Numbered from the stretch's first letter, positions 27,248-36,660 are shown. The stretch: 46,301 nucleotides of DNA from Cyanobacteriota bacterium SRBZ.bins.94.201705 (GCA_030549855.1 JAUQQP010000040.1:1-46301); one strand, 5' to 3'. Notes: generated from the sequence alone by a model not told the origin. Program-made: numbers and translations.

Positions 27248-28033
27248 ATGTCTGAAATCATGAAAATTTTGGTCAGTGATTTTGACGGGGTAATCTGTGA
27301 CGGTTTAGAGGAATATTTCCATTCTAGCAGATTGGTTTATCAAAGGATATGGGGAGACTATTCCGGTGACTGGAAGACAATAAAAACTCAATTTGAAATC
27401 TTGCGCCCCGTGGTAGAAACCGGGTGGGAGATGCCACTACTTTTGCGCGCCCTAACTTGGGGGGAAAAAACTCAAAATCTTCTCGATAATTGGTTAGCAA
27501 TCAGAGATAAAATCGTAAAATACCTAAGTCTTGAAGGAATCAATGTAGAGAAAATAGCCCAGGCCCTAGACGAAGTCAGGCGACAACAAATTGAGGAAGA
27601 TTTGGATAAATGGCTGGGATTGCATCAGATTTATCAGCCAGTTTTAGAGAAGATAAATAGCATACTTAACCAAGGCAACAGGGTTTATATTCTCACCACA
27701 AAAGGGGGGTATTTCACCAGAAAAATAATCGAAAGGGCAGGGATAAACATTCCAGATTCGGCTATAATTGGCAAGGAGGCTAAACGCCCAAAATATGAGA
27801 GTATAAGAGAAATTATTAAGCGGGAAAAAGTAGAAGCAACAGATATTTGTTTTATAGAAGACAGATTGGAGACACTGGAATTGGTGCATCAACAACCGGA
27901 TTTAAAAGAGGTAAAGTTGTATTTAGCTCTCTGGGGTTATAATACAGAAAAGACCAGGGAAAGAGCGAAAAGACTGGGGTATATTCGTCCACTGTCCTTG
28001 CCAGAGTTATTGTCCTGGGATTGCAGATTATAA
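27248..28033 (+). CDS. HAD-superfamily hydrolase
   Basis: 261 residues. HAD motif I is VSDFDGVICDG (residues 9-19; Asp nucleophile Asp11 and acid Asp13), motif II is ILTTKGG, the motif III Lys is in AKRPKYESI, and motif IV is CFIEDRLETL. A helical cap of about 120 residues sits between motifs I and II, so it is a subfamily I-type phosphatase acting on a small phosphorylated molecule. The substrate is unknown. The gene stands alone between the crr6-like gene and hrcA. Confidence 0.85.
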   Translation: MSEIMKILVSDFDGVICDGLEEYFHSSRLVYQRIWGDYSGDWKTIKTQFEILRPVVETGWEMPLLLRALTWGEKTQNLLDNWLAIRDKIVKYLSLEGINVEKIAQALDEVRRQQIEEDLDKWLGLHQIYQPVLEKINSILNQGNRVYILTTKGGYFTRKIIERAGINIPDSAIIGKEAKRPKYESIREIIKREKVEATDICFIEDRLETLELVHQQPDLKEVKLYLALWGYNTEKTRERAKRLGYIRPLSLPELLSWDCRL

Positions 28034-28233
28034 TGGAAATAAGAGGGAGCTTTTCGCTGAAGGCTAAAAACTCGTCTGGGGGTTATGGGAGACTGACTCT
28101 ACCTTCCCCAAGACGGGATTTCTCTTGATGGGGTTGTGAGGGTAAACGGGCAAACAGGAGTTATACTTGTTTCATGGACGTATTAGTAAAATTCCTTTAA
28201 CAAGAGAGAGTTAAGATATACAAACAAGGCAAA

Positions 28234-29316
28234 ATGAGGGCAGGAATTGAGTTAAATGAACGTCATCGGAAGGTACTAAAAGCCACGGTAAAACATTATA
28301 TAGCCACAGCGGAACCAGTGGGGTCCAATACCCTGAGGAGGGAGTATGATTTTCCTCTAAGTTCGGCTACAATTCGTAATGCCCTAGGAAAACTGGAAAA
28401 GGCTGGTTTTCTCTATCAACCTCACACTTCTGCCGGGAGAATTCCCTCCGACTCGGGGTATAGGGTGTATGTAGATGAAATTCTCCACAACCGGGAAAAA
28501 CGCATTCCCTTTCCCCTCCACTCCCTCCTAGATGCCATCACTCTTCCCTTTGCCGGCAAATACGAGATTCTGTTTCAGAAAATCACCAAAATCCTATCAG
28601 AAATAAGCGGTTGCATGGCACTAATCACCTTCCCCCAGGTAACAGGGGGCATTATACAACACCTGCAGCTGGTGAGGGTGGCCAATGACAGAATCATGTT
28701 AGTGATGGTAATAGACAGTTACCAGACAGAGTCGTTTGTTTTGTCAACACAGGAGTTAATTGCCTCCATCCGGGAAAAACTGACACCGGAGATGCTAGAC
28801 AGACAACTGGAAATTCTCTCCAACTTTCTCAACCATAAATTCAGAGGCAAATCCCTTCGAGAAATCCATCAGCTAGACAGCAGTCAACTGGATGCCGACT
28901 TTCGTGACTATGCCACCTTCATCAATAATATCCTGGCCAAAATTAAATCCAGCTATCGCCTCCCCTCCCACACCCCCATCATGCTACAAGGGGTTTCACA
29001 ACTGGTTAAACAGCCAGAATTCTCACAAATAGAACAGGTGCAGGTACTGCTAAACTTTTTAGAAGAGGAACAGGAGCAACTATTGCCGTTGATTTTCAAC
29101 CTCCAGGAAGACTCCCGCACCGATGAGGTTAAAGTACATATAGGCTCAGAAAATCCCCTAGAATCCATGCAGTCTTGTAGCGTCGTCTCCGCCTACTACT
29201 GCCAGAATAATGCGCCAGTAGGCAGTGTAGCACTAATAGGCCCCACCAGGATGCCCTATGAAAAAACTATCGCCCTAGTAGAATCTACCGCCAAGTACCT
29301 TTCGGAGAAACTATAA
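28234..29316 (+). CDS. hrcA: Heat-inducible transcription repressor HrcA
   Basis: A 360-residue repressor that binds CIRCE operators upstream of groESL and similar genes. The N-terminal winged helix ([18 protein letters not shown], then [29 protein letters not shown]) and [20 protein letters not shown] are signature segments. The C-terminal GAF-like domain ends with [22 protein letters not shown] as in the family. The ATG start follows AAGGCAAA. No groESL and no CIRCE-like inverted repeat (TTAGCACTC-N9-GAGTGCTAA) were seen in the window, so its targets lie elsewhere. Its stop overlaps the convergent pebB. Confidence 0.95.
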   Translation: MRAGIELNERHRKVLKATVKHYIATAEPVGSNTLRREYDFPLSSATIRNALGKLEKAGFLYQPHTSAGRIPSDSGYRVYVDEILHNREKRIPFPLHSLLDAITLPFAGKYEILFQKITKILSEISGCMALITFPQVTGGIIQHLQLVRVANDRIMLVMVIDSYQTESFVLSTQELIASIREKLTPEMLDRQLEILSNFLNHKFRGKSLREIHQLDSSQLDADFRDYATFINNILAKIKSSYRLPSHTPIMLQGVSQLVKQPEFSQIEQVQVLLNFLEEEQEQLLPLIFNLQEDSRTDEVKVHIGSENPLESMQSCSVVSAYYCQNNAPVGSVALIGPTRMPYEKTIALVESTAKYLSEKL

Positions 29317-30087
29317 TTTTTCTGGGGGGGTTGCCAGGGGTGCCATTTCGGGGCATCTCAACAAGTCAAAGAGAAACCCATGGATATACTCCTCCGTCCA
29401 ATCCTGGCCATATAATCTCGTAAACATGCCCCTAGCTGGGTCCTTTTCCGCACGATACCGTACGTATTTCCACTGGGCCAGACGAATGGCGGCTAACCTC
29501 TGGGAGTCAGTGATTCTCTCCGCCTGCTGGACAAACTGGATATAAGCCTGGAGATAATCCTGAAAGGCAGAAAAGACGACGGTTTGTACGATTTCGGTTT
29601 TTTGGGGCCTAGTCCAAAGGAAAATAGGGGAAAAAAAGGGTTTAGCCTCCTCGGGGATATCTCCCCCCCAGGCCAACTGCTGCCGATACTTCTGGAAAAG
29701 GGGTAAAAGGGGGTCACTGTATTTACGGCGGTAATCAGGTGTGTGAAAGAGAGGCTGCATATCCAAGGCAATGAGATGCCCTCCTGGCAGGGTAACCAAA
29801 TCAGCCCCAAAGAAGGGCAAATCGTAGTGCAGATGAGGGAAAATAACGAAATTGAGCACCTGTAGCGAATCGCCCCCCTCTACCATAGCCGCCCGAATTT
29901 GCCGCAGTTTTTCGGAGGCTAGGGCATAACTGGTGGTGATGACCTCTTGTGCTTTTTTTCCTTTCCCCGTGACAGTCCTTTTCTCCCTGAAACCGTCCTT
30001 AATAGGATAATCCCAGGTGGGCAATTTTTCCCGAATCAGATGGAAGGCATAGTCTAAAAAAGGCCTATATAGAGACACGGCAGTCAA
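29311..30087 (-). CDS. pebB: Phycoerythrobilin:ferredoxin oxidoreductase
   Basis: PebB reduces 15,16-dihydrobiliverdin to phycoerythrobilin with electrons from ferredoxin. The protein has 258 residues and is a ferredoxin-dependent bilin reductase: [16 protein letters not shown] carries the conserved Asp near residue 105, [10 protein letters not shown] follows, and [17 protein letters not shown] is the second acidic site near the C-terminus. It follows pebA by 5 nt on the minus strand, the usual pebAB order, and the pair hands its intermediate directly. The frame opens with a TTG (30087) just after the pebA stop and no ATG is available nearby; a GTG three codons in is the alternative. The PebB versus PebA split rests on order and remembered similarity. 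Confidence 0.85.
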   Translation of the reverse strand: MTAVSLYRPFLDYAFHLIREKLPTWDYPIKDGFREKRTVTGKGKKAQEVITTSYALASEKLRQIRAAMVEGGDSLQVLNFVIFPHLHYDLPFFGADLVTLPGGHLIALDMQPLFHTPDYRRKYSDPLLPLFQKYRQQLAWGGDIPEEAKPFFSPIFLWTRPQKTEIVQTVVFSAFQDYLQAYIQFVQQAERITDSQRLAAIRLAQWKYVRYRAEKDPARGMFTRLYGQDWTEEYIHGFLFDLLRCPEMAPLATPPEKL

Positions 30088-30092
30088 GACTG

Positions 30093-30857
30093 TTACTTGT
30101 TAGCTACAGTTAAAGGCACAGAGTCTTCAAACAAAAACTCGTGGAGGAAACGGGTAGCCCACTCATGGCCAAAATAACTACTAAACAGACCATGGGCTGG
30201 GTCTCTTTCCGCACTATACTGATCATAGTCCTTTTGGGCTTGGACTATTCTTTCAATCTCCTCTGGGGAGGATAAAGGCTCAGCCTGTTCTACCAGTTGC
30301 CAGTATAATCGGAGATACTCCTGATAGGCGGGGAACAGTCGCTTTTGGATGGATTCGGCATCGGTTTTAGCAAACAAGAGATTAGGGGAGAAATAGCGAT
30401 TGGCATCGTAGAATTTCATCTCCAGATTTTGGGCCAAATCGGCGTATTTCTCCCGAATAGGCGCCATAGGGGCAATATATTTTTGTAAATAGGCTTCATC
30501 CCGGAAAAGGGGCTGAAAATCTAATACCACCAGGTGTTTCTTGTTGCCAAAGGAGAGGAAATCTATTCCCAACAAGGGTAAATCGTAGTGATGGGCTGGA
30601 TAGATTACGCTGTTGAAAATCTGTGCCGACTCCCCGGCATCTATGTAGGTGTAGCGGATTTTGCGTAACTGGGGGCACTGAAAGCACCAACTCTGGATTA
30701 CCGCCTTATTTCTGCCTCGTTCACTTACCTTGTATTCTAACCCCTGAGGTATGGGACGAGGGCGCAACTCGAAATGAGCCGCCAATTCCTGTTCCAGAAA
30801 GTCTTTAAAGGCCTGATACATATGGGGGGATAAAAAGTTAAAACTGCGCACTTCCAA
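30093..30857 (-). CDS. pebA: 15,16-dihydrobiliverdin:ferredoxin oxidoreductase
   Basis: PebA carries out the first two-electron reduction of biliverdin IX-alpha in phycoerythrobilin synthesis. The protein has about 254 residues. Family blocks are present: [35 protein letters not shown] (with the conserved Asp), [10 protein letters not shown] and the C-terminal [17 protein letters not shown]. Start codons are weak: TTG at 30857, or GTG two codons later, with only AAGAGA upstream; the first ATG is at codon 13. It is the first gene of pebAB and is divergent from cpeC, with a 322-nt shared upstream region. Confidence 0.88.
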   Translation of the reverse strand: MEVRSFNFLSPHMYQAFKDFLEQELAAHFELRPRPIPQGLEYKVSERGRNKAVIQSWCFQCPQLRKIRYTYIDAGESAQIFNSVIYPAHHYDLPLLGIDFLSFGNKKHLVVLDFQPLFRDEAYLQKYIAPMAPIREKYADLAQNLEMKFYDANRYFSPNLLFAKTDAESIQKRLFPAYQEYLRLYWQLVEQAEPLSSPEEIERIVQAQKDYDQYSAERDPAHGLFSSYFGHEWATRFLHEFLFEDSVPLTVANK

Positions 30858-31179
30858 TTTATCTCTTTTTTTCCCCTTTTTCGCTTCTTTATTAAAGAAA
30901 GTAACAATACTTTACATTACTTCCTTTTTTTCCGAACAATTGTTACAAATATTAACGAAAAGGTGGGACAAATTCCTGTTAAATATTAGAAAAATAAGAG
31001 GGAAAGATTGATTGTCCGGCACAGAGGGCTCTACCGGGGGAATGTAAGCCTGGGGGAGCCAAAAGGACAGTCAGTCTTCCACTCTCAACATTCTAACCGC
31101 CTTGGCGGGGTATAAATTTTCTAAAGGAACGTTAAGTTTTTTTAAGAAACAAGAAAAACAAGAAGGATTGGAGGAAAAA
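30858..31179. promoter_or_regulatory. Divergent pebAB / cpeCD intergenic region
   Basis: This 322-nt gap must hold promoters for both the bilin synthesis genes (leftward) and the linker/lyase genes (rightward). The pebA side is AT-rich with T-tracts. The cpeC side contains a small CCGC-CTTG-GCGG hairpin at 31098-31108, followed by TATAAATTTT. I see no convincing copy of the CcaR G-box (CTTTNCNATTT direct repeat). GGAGG at 31170-31174 is the cpeC ribosome binding site. Confidence 0.45.
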
Positions 31180-32052
31180 ATGGTTTTTGGACCAGCGTCC
31201 ATATTGGGGGTAAGTCTGTTTGAGGAAACCCCACCCATCGAAAGGACTCCCGACTGTAGTGCAGATGACCTAGAAAGAATTATCCGGGCGGTATACCGTC
31301 AGATTCTGGGGAATGCCTACGTGATGGAAAGCGAAAGGCCAGTAGTGCCAGAATCCCAGTTCAAACGAGGGGAATTAAGCGTGCGGGAGTTCATCCGGGC
31401 AGTAGCCAAAAGCGACTTGTATAAATCCCGTTTCTTCGACACCTGCCCCCGTTATCGCTTTATTGAGCTGAATTTTAAACACTTTTTGGGGCGCACCCCT
31501 GCTAATCTGGAGGAAATGAGGGCCCACAGCACCATTTTGGACACCCAGGGGTATGAAGCAGAAATAGACTCCTATCTGGACAGCGACGAGTATCAAAATG
31601 CCTTTGGCGAAAACATAGTGCCCTACTACCGCGGTTACAAGACCGAGCCCGGGCGCACTATGGTTGAATTCACCCATATGTTTGCTCTATTCAGAGGGCC
31701 AGCAGGTAGTGACTTGAAGGGCAGTCTCGCTGGGAAGTCTCCCGTGTTGAACAAGTATGTAATCCAAGAAATACCTATCCCCGTAGTACCCCCCTCTGGG
31801 GGCGCCCCTGGCGACGGCTGGGCCTTCTCTGAACCAGTTACCGCCCGCACTCGTCTGGGTGTTGGCGCCAGCGAAGACGGGAAGGTATATCGGGTGGAAG
31901 TCACCGCCTATCGCTCCCTCGGCGCTGTCAACCGTGTTTCTAAATTCCGTCGTAGCAACAAAGTCTATCTTGTGCCCTACAACCAATTGTCCGAAATCTA
32001 CCAAAGAATCCACAAAGAAGGTGGCGTGATTGCTAGCATCACCCCTGTATAA
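31180..32052 (+). CDS. cpeC: Phycoerythrin-associated rod linker CpeC
   Basis: A 290-residue phycobilisome linker that joins phycoerythrin hexamers in the rods. The N-terminus [19 protein letters not shown] and the PBS-linker domain (about 25-170: [68 protein letters not shown]) match CpeC. The C-terminal 60 residues ([10 protein letters not shown] to [12 protein letters not shown]) form the CpcD-like capping domain. I chose the ATG at 31180 because GGAGG lies five bases upstream and homologues start there; the frame is open from a TTG at 31102, but the extra 26 Lys-rich residues are not family-like. It heads cpeC-cpeD-cpeS-cpeT. Confidence 0.92.
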   Translation: MVFGPASILGVSLFEETPPIERTPDCSADDLERIIRAVYRQILGNAYVMESERPVVPESQFKRGELSVREFIRAVAKSDLYKSRFFDTCPRYRFIELNFKHFLGRTPANLEEMRAHSTILDTQGYEAEIDSYLDSDEYQNAFGENIVPYYRGYKTEPGRTMVEFTHMFALFRGPAGSDLKGSLAGKSPVLNKYVIQEIPIPVVPPSGGAPGDGWAFSEPVTARTRLGVGASEDGKVYRVEVTAYRSLGAVNRVSKFRRSNKVYLVPYNQLSEIYQRIHKEGGVIASITPV

Positions 32053-32086
32053 CCCAAATGGCGTAATAGAGTTTGGAGGTGAAACT

Positions 32087-32848
32087 ATGGCTTTTGTAAT
32101 GGATGCCCCAGTAGAATTACGGGATTTGTCCCCTGAAAGTGTTGACCAGGTAATCCGTGCCGTTTACCGTCAGGTGTTGGGCAACCCCCACATCATGGAA
32201 AGTGAGCGGTTGGTATCCGCCGAATCCCGTCTCCGCAATGGCCAGTTGACCGTCAGGGAATTTGTCAGGGAGGTAGCTAAGTCCGAATTCTACCGTCGTC
32301 GCTACTTCTACTCCTGCCCCACCTATCGTTTTGTCGAATTGAACTTCAAACACCTATTAGGGCGCGCCCCCGAAGACCAAGCTGAAGTCTCTGAACACGT
32401 CCGCATCTGCAATGAAGAGGGTTTTGAAGCAGAAATCGACTCCTACCTGGATAGTGCCGAATATCAGCAAAAATTCGGCGAAAATATAGTCCCCTACTAT
32501 CAAGGGGCCCAAACTCAACCAGGCCACCGACAAGCGGTTTACAACCGTACTCTCAACCTGTGGGGGGGCTACGCCAGTGTGGATAGTGCCCGCAAATCCC
32601 CCCGTCTGTTGCAGGCTATCGCCGTCGGCACCGACAACAAAATCACACTCCCTTCCACCGGTGGTCGCTCCGGCTACAAGGATGCTACCGACAAAATGTT
32701 CAAAATTGTGGCCAAGGGCTTCAAATTCGACTCCCCCCGTCGTGTCAGTACCAGTGTATATCTAGTGCCTGGCAACAGAATGAGCCCCCAAATCCAACGC
32801 ATTCAACGGGCAGGTGGCACCATCGTCAGCATCACTGAAGTAGCCTAA
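32087..32848 (+). CDS. cpeD: Phycobilisome rod linker, CpeD-like
   Basis: A second rod linker of 253 residues with the same two-domain plan: PBS-linker domain (about 15-165: [71 protein letters not shown]) and a CpcD-like C-terminus ([14 protein letters not shown] to [11 protein letters not shown]). The ATG at 32087 has GGAGGTG five bases upstream; an earlier in-frame start at 32030 overlaps cpeC and is rejected. It lies 34 nt after cpeC. Position suggests CpeD, though the [19 protein letters not shown] block resembles CpeE; a phycocyanin linker (CpcC-like) is the other alternative. Confidence 0.8.
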   Translation: MAFVMDAPVELRDLSPESVDQVIRAVYRQVLGNPHIMESERLVSAESRLRNGQLTVREFVREVAKSEFYRRRYFYSCPTYRFVELNFKHLLGRAPEDQAEVSEHVRICNEEGFEAEIDSYLDSAEYQQKFGENIVPYYQGAQTQPGHRQAVYNRTLNLWGGYASVDSARKSPRLLQAIAVGTDNKITLPSTGGRSGYKDATDKMFKIVAKGFKFDSPRRVSTSVYLVPGNRMSPQIQRIQRAGGTIVSITEVA

Positions 32849-32886
32849 AGCTTACCCGCGGCGTACAACCATTACGTCTCAACCTC

Positions 32887-32904
32887 GGCGTATGGCGGTA
32901 CGCC
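32887..32904 (+). other. Intercistronic stem-loop between cpeD and cpeS
   Basis: GGCGTA (32887-32892) pairs with TACGCC (32899-32904) around a TGGCGG loop, followed by CTCTTTTATG. It lies in the 103-nt gap between cpeD and cpeS. The following T-tract is short, so it could be a leaky terminator or an mRNA end-stabilising hairpin that makes more linker than lyase. Confidence 0.5.
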
Positions 32905-32951
32905 CTCTTTTATGCTAACAATAAAAACGTGTCCTTGTTTCTTTGTTGTAG

Positions 32952-33476
32952 ATGGCTATCCAGGAATTCGTAGCAAAATCCCTCGGCAGCTGGCGCTCAT
33001 TGCGTAGTGTCCACCATCTGGCCTTTAATTATCTTGAGCAGGTCAACTCGGAAATCCAAATCCAAGCCCTCGCACCAGATAACCCAGCAGTTATCAGTCT
33101 CTGTCAACAGTATAACATTGAACCCTCCCTGGCTACTTGCCCCTTTAAAATGAGTTGGGAGGGAGAATCCGATTGGGATGAAAATCAGGAATTGAAGGGT
33201 AGTACTATTCTAGTCCCTATCCCAGAGCCAGATAACCCCAGTCGCGGCAAATTGTTACGAGATACCGGCTATGCCGAAACCATCCCCGCTATTGCCCACT
33301 ACGAAATCCTCCCTGATGGCACTTTTGTCTTAACTACCAAGTATGATAGGGCAAGTGCCGAGGAAAAAATCTGGTTTGTCAATCCTAACCTCCGTTTGCG
33401 AGTCTCCATGATTAAAACCAGTGAAGGCAGAGGTGTCACTACTGCCTCCTTCTCCTCCGAAATTAGAATCAGTTAA
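32952..33476 (+). CDS. cpeS: Phycobiliprotein lyase CpeS
   Basis: A 174-residue lipocalin-fold lyase of the CpcS/CpeS family that attaches phycoerythrobilin to Cys-82-type sites of phycobiliproteins. Recognisable blocks are IQEFVAKSLGSWRSLRSVHHLAF, LCQQYNIEPSLA, ILVPIPEPDNPSRGKLLRDTGYAE, TTKYDRASAEEKIWFVNPNLRLRVS and the C-terminal TASFSSEIRIS. The arrangement matches CpeS of Fremyella, and its place after the cpe linkers supports CpeS over the phycocyanin enzyme CpcS. The ATG start is clear. Confidence 0.9.
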   Translation: MAIQEFVAKSLGSWRSLRSVHHLAFNYLEQVNSEIQIQALAPDNPAVISLCQQYNIEPSLATCPFKMSWEGESDWDENQELKGSTILVPIPEPDNPSRGKLLRDTGYAETIPAIAHYEILPDGTFVLTTKYDRASAEEKIWFVNPNLRLRVSMIKTSEGRGVTTASFSSEIRIS

Positions 33477-33543
33477 AGGGACAAATTGCTATATAATCGG
33501 CACAAGAAATTCATTGCTAAACAAAGACAAAATATAAGGCAAG

Positions 33544-34146
33544 ATGTCTGATAAAAAGAGGGAATTGTTGGCATCATTCTGTCGCTGTATTGCCGGACAA
33601 TTTAGTAACAAAAAACAGGCTTTTGCTAACCCGCAATTGTTCGCCCATATTCACGTCTTTTTCCGGCCACTCCCCTGGGATTTCTTCGGAGGAATTGGCT
33701 TTTATTCCGAACAGGTATATGATTATGACATGTGGAGACCCTATCGCCAAGGAGTACATAGATTAATCCCAGAAGATGATTATGTCTATGTGGAAAATTA
33801 TGCCCTAAAAAACCCTATATGGTATGCTGGTTCAGGACACAATCGTGCAATCCTGGAAACAATTACCCCCGATGTCATTGAAAGACGTTACAACTGTTCG
33901 ATGATTTTTAAAAAAGAAAATGGCAAGTTTATCGGCCAAGTAGAAGGCAATAAATGTTTCATCAAAAAAGGAGATGCTCTCACCTATTTAGTAAGTGATG
34001 TGGAACTTACAGAAACAACATTTGTAAGTTGGGATAGAGGCCTAGATGTCAATACCCACCAACAAAAATGGGGCTCAGAATACGGGGCATTACACTTTGA
34101 AAAAATTGCCGATTTCTCCTCAGAAATTCCCTGGGACAAATTCTAA
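33544..34146 (+). CDS. cpeT: Phycobiliprotein lyase CpeT (CpcT/CpeT family)
   Basis: A 200-residue chromophore lyase of the CpcT/CpeT family, which loads bilin at Cys-153/165-type sites of beta subunits. Conserved blocks are SFCRCIAGQFSNKKQAFANP, IHVFFRPLPWDFF, GFYSEQVYDYDMWRPYRQGVHRL, ERRYNCSMIF, GNKCFI and DRGLDVNTHQQKWGSEYGALHFEK. It is the last gene of the cpeCDST series, 67 nt after cpeS. CpcT-like activity on phycocyanin cannot be excluded, but the neighbours favour phycoerythrin. It is convergent with the ferredoxin gene, with 5 nt between stops. Confidence 0.9.
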   Translation: MSDKKRELLASFCRCIAGQFSNKKQAFANPQLFAHIHVFFRPLPWDFFGGIGFYSEQVYDYDMWRPYRQGVHRLIPEDDYVYVENYALKNPIWYAGSGHNRAILETITPDVIERRYNCSMIFKKENGKFIGQVEGNKCFIKKGDALTYLVSDVELTETTFVSWDRGLDVNTHQQKWGSEYGALHFEKIADFSSEIPWDKF

Positions 34147-34151
34147 CTCTC

Positions 34152-34556
34152 CTATAAATTACTACTAATGGCCTGCACTGGACAGGTGGGGATACATTGT
34201 TCACACACAATACAGGTTTGACGCCGGAATTGTAGTTTGTATGTAACCGGGCTGAGGGTTAAAGATTCTGTAGGACACACCCCTGTACACAAGCCGCAGT
34301 GTACGCAATTCTCCTCATCAATTATAATCTCTCCTGTAGTAATAGCTACTTCAATCTGTTGACCCTTCATCCAATCAATGGCCGCCTCCAGTTGATCTAT
34401 ATCTCCCGACAATTCTAATACCAGCTTCCCCACCTGATTAGGTGCCACCTGTGCGCGAATTATATTGGCAGCCACATTGAATTCTTTTGCCAGAAGGTAG
34501 GTAAGAGGCATTTGTACTATGTTACGGGGAAATGTGAGAGTCACTCTTTTTTTCAT
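34152..34556 (-). CDS. NIL domain plus 2[4Fe-4S] ferredoxin protein
   Basis: About 134 residues from the ATG at 34556 (MKKRVTLTFPRNIVQMPL). The first 75 residues form a NIL domain (ACT-like ligand-binding fold, as at the C-terminus of MetN methionine transporters). The rest is a bacterial-type ferredoxin with two clusters: CVHCGLCTGVCP and CIVCEQCIPTCP. This NIL-ferredoxin fusion is widespread in cyanobacteria and may link an amino-acid signal to electron transfer, but its role is not established. An upstream in-frame extension of 19 hydrophobic residues lacks support. It is convergent with cpeT. Confidence 0.85.
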   Translation of the reverse strand: MKKRVTLTFPRNIVQMPLTYLLAKEFNVAANIIRAQVAPNQVGKLVLELSGDIDQLEAAIDWMKGQQIEVAITTGEIIIDEENCVHCGLCTGVCPTESLTLSPVTYKLQFRRQTCIVCEQCIPTCPVQAISSNL

Positions 34557-34675
34557 GGTTACGCCAATGACCCCTATCTGTTGCAAAATATTACAAACAA
34601 TTAGCATTCTCAAAACTCTAGGCTAGCATGAAACCAACTCCCTCTGAGCCAATTTGATTTTTTTATATCAAGATT

Positions 34676-36055
34676 ATGAATATTCAACAAAGGGAACTTT
34701 ATCAAAAAATACAGGAGTTTTCCTTTGACGTCTCCTTCCGTAAAAGGCTAGCCAGAGAGAATAATTGGAGTGAGGAATTTACGGAATTAGCCATCGCTGA
34801 GTACAAAAAATTTGTCTTCCTAGCAGCAGTCGCCAACCAGCCACTGGCCCCATCAGAAGTGGTGGACAAAGTATGGCATTTACACCTGATTCATACCCAC
34901 TCCTATTGGCAAGAATTCTGCCCCAAAATCCTAGGGAAACCTCTGCACCACTCTCCTAGTAAAGGGGGAATTGCAGAAAAAATAAAACACCAAGAAATGT
35001 ATCGCCAAACCCTAGAAAGTTATGAGAAATTTTTTGGGGTATGTCCTCCATCAACAGTTTGGAATCCCCCCCACTTATATCTGGCCAATGAGAAAAAACC
35101 AACCCTATCAGCCCTCCCAATACCGACTATTTCATCCTGGAAGAAAATATACAATTTGCTCCTCCTAAACTCTGTCATTTTTCTTGTAGCAGGCTGTGGG
35201 GCCGTTGTCAACCCCCTAAACCTACCTGGGCCAACCTTCCTAGCATTTTATGGCTTTTTGGTCGCCGCAGTATTTGTAGTAGTAAAAATTCTGAGAGATT
35301 TTCTTAATAAACCCCACAGTAATCCCCTACCATATAATCCAGAATTAGACGCAGTAGAAGTAGGATACCTGGTGGGAGGGGCAGAAAGGGCTATAGAGGC
35401 TGCTATTGCTACTTTAGTGGAAAAAGAAGTACTAAAAGTGGTCCCCTCTGGGAGAAGTTTGGAAGTTATCAATGCCCCTACAGATGTAAGCGAATTAGAG
35501 AAAAAAATAGTTGATCTGGTAGGATTGAAAAAGAACATAAGGGAAATCAAATCAGAAGCAGAGTCTGCCACCAAATCCATCGAGAAAAAACTCTTAAACT
35601 TGGGTTTATTAACTGACAAAAAAGGGTTTAATCAGAAAGCATTTTGGAATAGCAGCTTGCCAGTTATTCTGGTAATTTTGTTGGGGATAGCCAAAATTAT
35701 TGTGGGGATACAACGACAAAAACCAGTGGGATTTTTAGTAATTATGGTTTTTTTCTTTTCTATTATGGCATTGGCCCTTTTACAACCTCCCTTCCGTAGT
35801 GGCTGGGGAGAAAAATTCCTACAACAGCTAAAACAACGCTACACTACCACCACTCAAACCCCCATGGCACTAGCTTTATTCGGCTATACGGTGTTGACTG
35901 CCTCTAGCCCCCTAGCAGAATTGTATTGCATTTTGGCCCCCGTTACTACCTCCTCCGGCGGCGGGGATGGCGGTGGTAGCAGTTGTGGCAGTGGTTGTGG
36001 CAGTAGTTGTAGCAGTGGTTGTGGCGGTTGTGGCGGCTGTGGCGGCGGGGATTGA
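34676..36055 (+). CDS. TIGR04222-type membrane protein with Cys/Gly tail
   Basis: A 459-residue protein of unknown function. The N-terminal part (1-130) resembles the glycine-rich-domain-like family; VDKVWHLHLIHTHSYWQEFC is diagnostic. Two hydrophobic segments follow at about 160-205, then a charged domain (about 225-310, LDAVEVGYLVGGAERAIEAAI), then two more helices (about 325-365). The last 30 residues are Gly/Ser/Cys-rich with six Cys spaced by 2-4 residues, ending GGCGGCGGGD. This layout matches TIGR04222 proteins. The Cys tail could bind metal or be modified; that is inference. Start ATG at 34676. txlA follows after 44 nt on the same strand. Confidence 0.78.
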   Translation: MNIQQRELYQKIQEFSFDVSFRKRLARENNWSEEFTELAIAEYKKFVFLAAVANQPLAPSEVVDKVWHLHLIHTHSYWQEFCPKILGKPLHHSPSKGGIAEKIKHQEMYRQTLESYEKFFGVCPPSTVWNPPHLYLANEKKPTLSALPIPTISSWKKIYNLLLLNSVIFLVAGCGAVVNPLNLPGPTFLAFYGFLVAAVFVVVKILRDFLNKPHSNPLPYNPELDAVEVGYLVGGAERAIEAAIATLVEKEVLKVVPSGRSLEVINAPTDVSELEKKIVDLVGLKKNIREIKSEAESATKSIEKKLLNLGLLTDKKGFNQKAFWNSSLPVILVILLGIAKIIVGIQRQKPVGFLVIMVFFFSIMALALLQPPFRSGWGEKFLQQLKQRYTTTTQTPMALALFGYTVLTASSPLAELYCILAPVTTSSGGGDGGGSSCGSGCGSSCSSGCGGCGGCGGGD

Positions 36056-36099
36056 CATATCCCCTATAATAGGCCGTAGGACGTTTGCTATGTTATCCC

Positions 36100-36660
36100 A
36101 TGGAGGCAAATAACAAGAAAACCCCTTTTTCCCCACAGAGACTGGTAATTGCCCTGGTGGCCGTAGTGCTAGGTGTTGCATTAGTAATAGGAGCAAAAAG
36201 CACCTGGAAACAGGAATCCCTAGAAACCCTGGCAGCCTCGTCTACCCCCCTAGAGGTGGCCTTGAGCAATGGCAAACCTAGTATGATTGAATTCTATGCC
36301 CCTTGGTGTACTACCTGTCAAATGATGGCGGGGGATTTGGCTTCCCTTAAGAAGGAATATGAGGGAAGGGTGAATTTTGTAATGTTAAATATAGACAACA
36401 GTAACTGGCTGCCAGAAATTCTCAAATACGACGTCAACGGCATACCCCACTTTGTCTTCCTCAACCCTGGGGGGGAAGCTGTAGGCCAGGCTATTGGTGA
36501 ACAACCCCTACCCGTGTTAAAAGCCAATCTGGAGGCACTGGTAGCCAATCAGCCTCTACCCTATAATAATTCTCGGGGAAGTGTCTCCGGATTCAACCCC
36601 CAAAGTCAACTACAACAGGGAAATAAGGATGCCCCCACAAACCATGGTCATCCTCAGTAG
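36100..36660 (+). CDS. txlA: Membrane-anchored thioredoxin-like protein (TxlA/HCF164-like)
   Basis: 187 residues. One N-terminal membrane helix (LVIALVAVVLGVALVIGA) anchors a thioredoxin domain with active site APWCTTCQMM, the cis-Pro loop GIPHFVFLNPGG, and a proline-rich tail. It matches cyanobacterial TxlA and plant HCF164, which pass reducing power across the thylakoid membrane for cytochrome b6f and c-type haem assembly. ATG at 36100 chosen; a TTG five codons upstream is in frame. The stop overlaps the convergent SRPBCC gene by 7 nt. Confidence 0.88.
   Translation: MEANNKKTPFSPQRLVIALVAVVLGVALVIGAKSTWKQESLETLAASSTPLEVALSNGKPSMIEFYAPWCTTCQMMAGDLASLKKEYEGRVNFVMLNIDNSNWLPEILKYDVNGIPHFVFLNPGGEAVGQAIGEQPLPVLKANLEALVANQPLPYNNSRGSVSGFNPQSQLQQGNKDAPTNHGHPQ

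Noticed and set aside
28034-28233. CIRCE operator upstream of hrcA
   Set aside because: No TTAGCACTC-N9-GAGTGCTAA inverted repeat could be found in this gap.
31102-31179. 26-residue N-terminal extension of CpeC from a TTG
   Set aside because: A GGAGG site directly precedes the ATG at 31180, where CpeC proteins normally begin. The extension is Lys-rich and has no such site.
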